Shown here one piece after another: positions 55,640-64,000 of a stretch of DNA of 64,000 bases. The stretch spans positions 18,910,001-18,974,000 of the forward strand of contig NC_068974.1 in assembly GCF_016808095.1 (NCBI RefSeq), read 5' to 3'. The DNA comes from Vigna angularis (Eukaryota; Streptophyta; Magnoliopsida; Fabales; Fabaceae). The notes below the pieces were generated by a model. That model worked only from the letters and a program-made list of their open reading frames with translations, ran no database searches and was not told the origin of the DNA. The position numbers and the translations under genes were made by a program. The number at the start of each line of letters is the position of its first letter. Positions within the stretch are counted from its first letter, which is position 1.

Positions 55640-57495
55640 TGTTGAGAGGGTCGCACCTCTCACTAAAGTTGTGCATAAAAGAATGCAGTACAGTGCTAGG
55701 AAGTGACTCCTAGGTCGTCTCTCAAGGACCAAATGTGGTTCGAATCTTAGGTCAAACACGTAGTGGGGGGGTTTTGAAAGTGTTTTTGTGGTTGCGGTAA
55801 AATTAAATTAAACTGGAAATTAAATAAAACACGACCGAATATAATTGAAAACATTAAAGTGCATGAAAACATTTAAAGAAAACAATACAATAGATAAATA
55901 TTCAAACACAATTCACCACCAAAAAGAAGAAAATCAATTCAACCTATAATGTAAACCATTCTTAGGCAAAGGAATAAAAGAAATTAAATTTTTCTCTACC
56001 ATTAACCCTGACTCATGTGCTTCATTCTATAAGAAAACCAAGTCAGCCAAACTAATTTCCTCCACTGCCGTGACAACACACACTACCTCTTAATTGAATT
56101 GATTCTCATTTCTCAAAGAAAATAAACCTGCAAAGTGTTAATTCCAAAAATAAAAGTGGGTTAGCCTTTCTCATTTCTCATTCAGCAGCCGTGACAAGGG
56201 GAATAAATTCCCATGATGTGACCATGTGCTCTCTGCTGCCAGCTTTTCTTCGTCCTAGAATCACCATCCCGTGAGCTTCTCTTCCTTGCTCCACATCACG
56301 GACAACACTCCATTTCTTGAGAAAAGAAATCTATCACCGTACCCTTGCTACTCCTATCTAAGTTATCCATTCATTCTTAAAAGATAAAAGAAATGTATCA
56401 ATGGCCGTGGGCTACCTCTTCCTTCACGTGAATCAACTTCTTCATGAATCAAAGCAAACCAGCTGTAAAGTGCTTCTATTCTCCCACTCCACATCAGCCA
56501 TCAACGTCCCATCATCCTATACTCTAACCTAATCTACTCCTCGTTCCATTAAGGCCAAATTAAATGCACCGTGTTTGCTTATAAAGTAAAGAATTGAGAA
56601 TGTGCTTCCTCTGGACGAGACATTGCATGATTGAATTTCATATTCCTCTTCAAAAATTAATCACCGTGCACTTCTTCTAAGAAAATGAATGCACAGTGTG
56701 CTTCCTTCCAGGCCGTGACCCCACTTTCATTTTTCCAATTGAAAATCTTGTGCCTTCTTCTAGCTCAACACGCACATTGCTTAACTTCCATAAAACAAAA
56801 CTCAATCACCGGTAGCATCTTCTAAAGAAAGAAACACTCCTTTTTCAAAGTAAAAAAAATGAAAATGACTGTGGATGTGGCAGCAGCAGCAGCTGAACCC
56901 AAGCTTCAAACAAAGGTGCACAAAACCAAATGAAAATGAAAAGGGAAATAAAAAGAATCAGCGAAAAGAAATCAACGTTCTCTTCATTCATGCCATTGAA
57001 AACCGTGTTCCAAGAACCAAGAGCAAAATGAGAGAAAAAGAAACTACTAACGGGGTGGCGGCTGGCTCCCTCCAAGGGCCGTGTGTCCTCCCTTTAATAA
57101 GGGTGGGGTCCACACAATAAAACCCTAGGGTCCAAGTCACTAACTTCTAATTTTTAAGTCTAATCTAGTTTACCAAAAATTGACCCAAAATGTAAGAGTT
57201 GATTCAAAAATTCTAGACTACTGAATTACAATTTAATTAATTTTAAAATGTCTGTGTGGAGAGTCTTGAATTTATTTGGCACTCTTTCTGATGTCCCAAA
57301 ATGTAATTCCGAAATTTTCTTGCACTTCAAAAATGCACTTAATCAGCTCCGAAAACCCAAATTAGCACAATTACAAATTTCCGACCAAATTAAGCACGAT
57401 TCAGAAAACGGGGAAATAATAAACAATTAAACACAATTGCCTGGTTTATTTAAGTGCAATAAACTAAATATAATTCAAGAAATAACGACTCATCA
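55640..57495 (-). mobile_element. Solo LTR of a second Ty3/Gypsy family (1856 bp)
   Basis: Non-satellite DNA with TG...CA ends (TGTTGAGAGG to ACTCATCA) flanked on both sides by TGGAC (55635-55639 and 57496-57500), the hallmark of a solo LTR. No ORF, primer site or polypurine tract is present. Its left end (CCTAGGTCGTCTCTCAAGG) resembles the reversed U5 of Tat/Athila elements, so I place it on the minus strand; a TTATTAAAGGG box near 57095 fits that. It shares no obvious sequence with the other LTRs here. Confidence 0.8.
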
Positions 57496-60400
57496 TGGAC
57501 GAAGTGGACAAAGTGTACGGAGTTGACGAAGCTGACGAAGTGGACGAAGTGGACGAAATGGACGAAGTAGTTGAAGTGGACGAAATGGACGAAGTAGAGG
57601 GAGTGGAGGAAGTGGAGGAAGTGCAGGACGTGGACGAAGAGGACGAAGTGGAAGAAATGCACGAAGTTGACGAAGTGGACGAAGTTGACGAAGTTGACGA
57701 AGTGGAGGAAGTGGAGGAAGTGGAGGAAGTGGAGGAAGTGGAGGAAGTGGAGGAAATGGACGAAGTTGACAAAGCTGACGAATATGACGAAGTGGACGAA
57801 CTGGAAGAACTGGACGAAATGGACGAAGTAGTTGAAGTGGACGAAATGGATAAAGTGGACGAAGTGGACGAAGAGGACGAAGAGGACGAAGTGGAAAAAA
57901 TGCACAAAGTTGATGAAGTTGGCGAACTGGACGAAATTGACGAAGTGGACAAAGTGGAAGAAGTGGAGGAAGTGGACGAAGTGGACAAAGTCGAGGAAGT
58001 GGAGGAAGTGGACAAAGTGGATGAAGTGGACGAAGCTCACGAAGCTCACGAAGTGGAGGAAGTGGACGAAGTGGAAGAAGTGGACGAACTTCACGAAGTT
58101 CATTAAATGGACTAAGTGGAAGAAGAAGTGGAAGAAGAAGTGGAAGAAGAAATAGAAGAAGAAGTGGAAGAAGTGGAGGAAGTGGAGGAAGTTGAGGAAG
58201 TGGAGGAAGTGGAGGAAGTTGACGAACTGGATGAAGTGGAGGAAGTGGAGGATGTGGACAAAGTTGACGAAGAGCACGAAGTGGACGAAATGGACGAAAT
58301 GGACGAAATGGACGAAATGGACGAAGTGTATGGAGTTGACGAAGTTGACGAAGTGGACGAAGTCGACGAAATGGACGAAATGGACGTTGTGGACGAAGTA
58401 GTTGAAGTGGACGAAATGGATGAAGTGGACGAAGTGGACGAAGAGGACGAAGAGGACGAAGTGGAAGAAAGGCACGAAAATGATAAAGTTGACGAACTGG
58501 ACGAAGTTGACGAAGTGGACTAAGTGGACGAAGTTGACGAAGTGGACGAAGTGGACAAAGTGGAAGAAGTGGAGGAAGTGGAAAAAGTGGAGGAAGTGGA
58601 GGAAGTGGACAAAGTGGATGAAGTGGACAAAGCTCACGAAGCTGACGAAGTGCAGGAAGTGGACTAAGTGGAAGAAGTGGACGAACTTCACGAAGTTCAT
58701 TAAGTGGACTAAGTGGAAGAAGAAGTGGAAGAAGAAATAGAAGAAGAAGTGGAAGAAGTGGACGACGCTCACAAAGCTGACGAAGTGGAGGAAGTGGACG
58801 AAGTGGAAGAAGTGGAAGAAGTAGACGAAGTTGAGGAACTTGACGAAGTTGAATAAGGGGACTAAGTGGAAGAAGAATAGGAAAAAGAAGTAGAAGAAGA
58901 AGTGGAAGAAGTGGAGGAAGTGGAGGAAGTTGAGGAAGTGGAGGAAGTGGAGGAAGTGGAGGAAGTTGACGAACTGAAGGAAGTGGAGGAAGTGGAGGAT
59001 GTGGACAAAGTTGACGAAGTTGACAAAGTGCATGAAGTGGACGAAGTGGACGAAATGGACGAAATGTACGAAATGGACGAAGTGGACGAAGTGTACGGAG
59101 TTGACGAAGTGGACGAAGTGGACGAAGTTGACGAAATGGACGAAATGGACGAAGTGGTTGAAGTGGAGGAAGTGGACGAAGTGGAAGAAGAAGTGGACGA
59201 AATGGACGAAGTAGTTGAAGTGGACGAAATGGACGAAGTGGAGGAACTAGAGGAAGTGGAGGAAGTGGACGAAGAGGACGAAGTGGAAGAAGTGGACGAA
59301 GTTGACGAAGTGGACGAAGTTGACGAAGTCGACTAAGTGGGCGAAGTGGGCGAAGTAGAAGAACTAGAGGAAGTGGAGGAAGCTGACGAAGTGGACGAAG
59401 TTGACAAAGTGGAAGAAGTGCAAGAACAAGTGGACAAAGAAGTGGCAGAAGAAGTGGAAGAAGAAGTGGTGAAAAATGAGGAAGTGGGCGACGTGGACGA
59501 AGTGTAGGAAGTTGATGTAGTGGACGAAGTTGAGAAAGTGGACGAAGTGGACGAAATGGAGGAATTGAACGAAGTGGACAAAGTAGACGAAGTCTACGAA
59601 TTGGAAGAAGTGGACGAAATAGACGAAGTGGAGGAAGTTGACAAAGTTGTTGAAGCGCACGAAGTGGACGAAGTGGACGAAGTGGAAGAAGTGGACGAAG
59701 TGGACGAAGTGGAAGAAGTTGATGAAGTTGATGAAGTGGCCGAAGTGGACGATGGGGAAGAAAAAGTGGAAGATGAAGAGTAAGAAGAAGTGGAAGAAGT
59801 GGAGGAAGTAGAGAAAGTGGAGGAAGTGGACGAAGTGGAAGAAGTAGACGAAGTTGATTAAGTGAACTAAGTGGACTAAGTGGACTAAGTGGAAGAAGAA
59901 GTAGAAGAAGAAGTGGAAGAAGTGGAGGAAGTGGAGGAAGTTGAGGAAGTGGAGGAAGTGGAGGAAGTGGAGGAAATGGACGAAGAGGACGAAGTGGAAG
60001 AAGTGCATGAAGTTGACAAAGTGTACGAAGTTGACGATGTGGACTAAGTGGACGATGTTGACGAAGTGGAAGAAGTGAAGGAAGTGGAGGAAGTGGAGGA
60101 AGCTGACGAAGTTGACGAAATGGACGAAGTGGAATAAGTAGACGAAGTGGACGAAGTTGACGAAGTGGACGAAGTGGAATAAAAAGTGGACAAAGAAGTG
60201 GCAGAAGAAATGGAAGAAGAAGTGGGGCAAAATGAGAAAGTGGAGGACGTGGACAAAATGTAGGAAGTTGACATAGTGGACGAAGTTGACAAAGCGGACG
60301 AAGTGGACGAAATGGACGAAATGAACGCATGGGACGAAGTCTACGAATTGGAAGAAGTGGACGAAATGACGAAGTGGACGAAGTGGACAAAGTAGTTGAA

Positions 60401-63400
60401 GTGGACGAAGTGGACGAAGTGGACGAAGTGGACGAAGTGGACGAAGTGGAAGAAGTGGACGAAGTTGATGAAGTTGACGAAGTGGCCGAAGTGGACGACG
60501 TGGAAGAAAAAGTGGAAGATGAAGAGGAAGAAGAAGTGGAAGAAGTGGAGGAAGTAGAGAAAGTGGAGGAAGTGGACGAAGTGGAAGAAGTAGACGAAGT
60601 TGACGAAGTTGATTAAGTGAACTAAGTGGACTAAGTGGAAGAAGAAGTAGAAGAAGAAGTGGAAGAAGTGGAGGAAGTGGAGGAAGTTGAGGAAGTGGAG
60701 GAAGTGGAGGAAGTGGAGGAAATGGACGAAGAGGACGAAGTGGAAGAAGTGCATGAAGTTGACGAAGTGGACGAAGTTGACGATGTGGACTAAGTGGACG
60801 ATGTTGACGAAGTGGAAGAAGTGAAGGAAGTGGAGGAAGTGGAGGAAGCTGACGAAGTTGACGAAGTGGACGAAGTTGACGAAGTGGAAGAAGTAGACGA
60901 AGTGGACGAAGTTGACGAAGTGGACGAAGTGGAATAAAAAGTGGACAAAGAAGTGGCAGAAGAAATGGAAGAAGAAGTGGGGCAAAATGAGAAAGTGGAG
61001 GACGTGGACGAAGTGTAGGAAGTTGACATAGTGGACGAAGTTGACAAAGTGGACGAAGTGGACGAAATGGACGAAATGAACGCATGGGACGAAGTCTACG
61101 AATTGGAAGAAGTGGACGAAATGGACGAAGTGGACGAAGTGAACAAAGTAGTTGAAGTGCATGAAGTGGACGAAGTGGACGAAGTGGACGAAGTGGAAGA
61201 AGTGGACGAAGTTGATGAAGTTGACGAAGTGGCCGAAGTGGACGATGTGGAAAAAAAAGTGGAAGATGAAGAGGAAGAAGAAGTGGAAGAAGTGGAGGAA
61301 GTAGAGAAAGTGGAGGAAGTGGACGAAGTGGAAGAAGTAGACGAAGTTGACGAAGTTGATCAAGTGAACTAAGTGGACTAAGTGGAAGAAGAAGTAGAAG
61401 AAGAAGTGGAAGAAGTGGAGGAAGTGGAGGAAGTTGAGGAAGTGGAGGAGGTGGAGGAAGTGGAGGAAATGGACGAAGAGGACGAAGTGGAAGAAGTGCA
61501 TGAAGTTGACGAAGTGGATGAAGTTGACGATGTGGACTAAGTGGACGATGTTGACGAAGTGGAAGAAGTGAAGGAAGTGGAGGAAGCTGACGAAGTTGAC
61601 GAAGTGTACGAAGTGGACGAAGTTGACGAAGTGGAAGAAGTAGACGAAGTGGACGAAGTTGACGAAGTGGACGAAGTGGAAGAAAAAGTGGACAAAGAAG
61701 TGGCAGAAGAAATGGAAGAAGAAGTGGGGCAAAATGAGAAAGTGGAGGACGTGGACGAAGTTGACAAAGTGAACGAAGTGGACGAAATGGACGAAATGAA
61801 CGCAGTGGACGAAGTCTACGAATTGGAAGAAGTGGACGAAATGGACGAAGTGGACAAAGTAGTTGAAGTGCATGAAGTGGACGAAGTGGACGAAGTGGAC
61901 GAAGTGGAAGAAGTGGACGAAGTGGACGAAGTTGATGAAGTTGACGAAGTGGCCGAAGTGGACGATGTGGAAGAAAAAGTAGAAGATGAAGAGGAAGACG
62001 AAGTGGAAGAAGTGGAGGAAGTGGAGGAAGTGGACAACATGGAGGAAGTGGATGAAGTGGAGGAAGGGGACAAAGTGGACGAAGCTAACGAAGCTGACGA
62101 AGCTGACGAAGTGGAGGAAGTGGACGAAGTTGAAGAAGTGCACGAAGTGGAAGAAGTGGACGAAGTTGACGAAGTTTACGAAGTGGGCGAAGTAGAAGAA
62201 CTGGAGGAAGTGGAGGAATCTGACGAAGTTGACGATGTGGACGAAGTGGAAGAAGTAGACGAAGTGGACGAAGTTGAGGAAGTGGAAGAACAAGTGGACA
62301 AAGAAGTGGCAGAAGAAGTGGAAGAAGAAGTGGTGAAAAATGAGGAAGTGGAGGACGTCGACGAAGTGTAGGAAGTTGACGTAGTGGACGAAGTTGACAA
62401 AGTGGTCGAAGTGGACGAAATTGATGAAATGGACGAAGTGGACGAAGTCTACGAATTGGAAGAAGTGGACGAAATGGACGAAGTGGAGGAAGTTGACAAA
62501 GTTGTTGAAGAGCACGAAGTGTACGAAGTGGACGAAGTGGAAGAAGTGGACGAAGTGGAAGAAGTTGATGAAGTTGACGAAGTGGGCGATGTGGAAGAAA
62601 AAGTGGAAGATGAAGAGGAAGAAGAAATGGAAGAAGTGGAGGAAGTGGAGGAAGTGGACGAAGCTCACGAAGCTGACGAAGTGGAGGAAGTGGACGAAGT
62701 GGAAGAAGTATACGAACTTGACGAACTTGACGAAGGTGATTAAGTGGACTAAGTGGAAGAAGAAGTAGAAGAAGAAGTGGAAGAAGTGGAGGAAGTGGAG
62801 GAAGTTGAGGAAGTGGAGGAAGTGGAGGAAGTGGAGAATATGGACGAAGAGGACGAAGAGGACGAAGTGGAAGAAGTGCACGAAGTTGACGAAGTGGACG
62901 AAGTTGACGAAGGGGACTAAGTGGACGAAGTTGACGAAGTAGACGAAGTGGAAGAAGTGGAGGAATTGGAGGAAGTGGAGGAAGCTGACGAAGTTGACGA
63001 AGTGGACGAAATGGAAGAAGTAGATGAAGTGGACGAAGTTGACGAAGTGGACGAAGTGGAAGAAAAAGTGGACAAAGAAGTGGCAAAAGAAGTGGAAGAA
63101 GAAGTAGGGCAAAATGAGGAAGTGGAGGACGTGGACAAAGTGTAGGAAGTTGACATAGTGGAGGAAGTTGACAAAGTTGTTGAAGTGCACGAAGTGAACG
63201 AAATAGACGAAGTGGACGAAGTAGACGAAGTGGACGAAGTGGAAGAAGTGGACGAAGTTGATGAAGTTGACGAAGTGGCCGAAGTGGAAAATGTGGAAGA
63301 AAAAGTGGAAGATGAAGAGGAAGAAGAAGTGGAGGAAGTGGAGGAAGTGGAGGAAGTGGAGGAACGGGATAAAGTGAACGAAGTGGACGAAGCTGACGAA

Positions 63401-63551
63401 GTGGATGAAGTTGAGGAAGTTGACGAAGTGCACGTAGTGGAAGAAGTGGACGAAGTTGACGAAGTTGACGAAGTTGATTTAGTGGACGAAGAAGTGGAAG
63501 AAGAAGTGGAAGAAGTGAACGAAGTGGAGGAAGTGGAGGAAGTGGAGGAAG
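57496..63551. repeat. GAAGTGGAC minisatellite, block 4 (6.1 kb)
   Basis: Contains the clearest higher-order repeat. The landmark GTCTACGAATTGG occurs at 59592, 60339, 61094, 61814 and 62447, spaced 747, 755, 720 and 633 bases. The (GAAGAAGAAGTG)n landmark recurs near 58118, 58715, 58867, 59889, 60636, 61383 and 62754. The first part (57496-58860) is a different unit type with GTAGTTGAAGTGGACGAAATGG. Confidence 0.97.
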
Positions 63552-64000
63552 TGATGGACAAATTTATGAACACCAAAATACAGTGTCACAAACTTGTTTC
63601 ACAATCGGCAAGTATGACCGAATCGTTTCAAGTAATAAACTTGGTAAGACCAAGTATCGTTCTCCCAAAGGACTCACGGCCTAGTTTAGTTGTGTGATTC
63701 GTTGATTAGCTAAGAACGAAATAATTGGATTTTACTATGCAAAAGACGAAAATAAACATGTATGCATAAGATTGATCAATGGCTAAAACAAAATACAAAC
63801 ACTTTCAATGGAATATATGGATGAGTATGTTGTTGGGGTTTATCAATTTCATCTTATTCCACTCTCATATATTTTAGGAATTCAACATTCAAGTCATCAT
63901 TGTTAATGTCACTCTCTAAATTACCTTTCAAGAAGGCTTCTCCCTAATTACGAGTTCATACAATTCCTAGCATCCCTAATAATTAGTTTATTTAGCGCAG
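63552..64000 (-). mobile_element. Athila-like family LTR, cut by the window end
   Basis: Plus-strand start TGATGGACAAATTTATGAACACC right after the satellite, homologous to the U5 side of the LTRs at 52790 and 34816 but more diverged (CAGTGTCAC for ATGATGTCAC). The left flank is GGAAG. Whether this is a solo LTR or a full element lies outside the window. Confidence 0.9.

Noticed and set aside
54070..55676. Interpretation of the TGGAC flanks as site-specific integration
   Set aside because: The array offers only a handful of pentamers, so repeated TGGAC may be chance; kept as a question in the findings, not as a feature.
56845..57120. Overlapping ORFs of 76-81 codons in the second-family solo LTR
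   Set aside because: Short, on both strands, without recognisable domains, inside an LTR.
61541..62371. Plus-strand acidic Glu/Val/Asp-rich ORFs resembling glutamate-rich proteins
   Set aside because: Same cause; the frame is repeatedly cut by TAA within the landmark blocks, and copies differ in frame and length between higher-order units.
60341..63433. Minus-strand ORF of 1030 codons rich in Phe, His and Val, and similar long ORFs elsewhere in the satellite
   Set aside because: It is produced by the stop-free 9-bp unit in a multiple-of-three period. Equivalent ORFs exist in other frames over the same DNA and there is no sign of frame-specific conservation.

Overview
This window is non-genic nuclear DNA from a flowering plant. 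It is a nest of LTR retrotransposons of the Ty3/Gypsy superfamily set into a large GAAGTGGAC-type minisatellite. The plant origin follows from the element types: a Tekay/Del-like chromovirus with a tRNA-iMet primer site, and Athila-like elements with an Asp-tRNA-type primer site and the plant-specific Athila extra ORF. A legume is my guess, but no sequence here proves it. I see no ordinary host gene, tRNA or rRNA.

Layout. (1) 1-8482: plus-strand Tekay-like element with an intact 1447-residue gag-pol ORF (626-4969), a complete 3.47 kb 3' LTR and the last 502 bases of its 5' LTR. It sits inside the 5' LTR of (2), an older plus-strand Athila-like element (8483-18187) whose gag and pol carry several stops and frameshifts. 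(3) 18188-25201, 26506-32368, 54073-55639 and 57496-63551: four blocks of one minisatellite, about 20.5 kb in all (32% of the window). Its 9-bp units are grouped into higher-order repeats of several hundred bases. (4) 25202-26505: Athila-family solo LTR (minus strand) with a TGGAC target duplication. (5) 32369-54072: a minus-strand nest. Element A is an Athila-like non-autonomous element with an intact gag and an Athila-type extra ORF. It is split by element B, a smaller member of the same LTR family. B's Athila ORF is in turn split by element C, a plus-strand 5468-bp gag-protease-only chromovirus-like element with apparently identical LTRs and a perfect AGCTT target duplication. (6) 55640-57495: solo LTR of a second family, also flanked by TGGAC. 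(7) 63552-64000: start of another Athila-family LTR.

How it fits together. The Athila-family copies share LTRs but differ in cargo. Element 2 keeps a broken pol, A keeps gag, and B keeps only scraps, so A and B would need proteins supplied in trans. Nesting and LTR divergence agree on order: the satellite and element 2 are older; Tekay, B and C are recent. The satellite has also been reshuffled by duplication and unequal exchange. Some of these events carried LTRs along, and the two flanks of element A no longer match.

Most notable signals: the satellite unit is open in all six reading frames, so it produces hundreds of spurious ORFs. Its commonest variants look like CpG deamination products. 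The non-coding part of the Athila-like elements contains a row of 20-nt hairpins whose stems covary around a constant loop, and all LTRs of the family carry repeated 11-nt palindromes.
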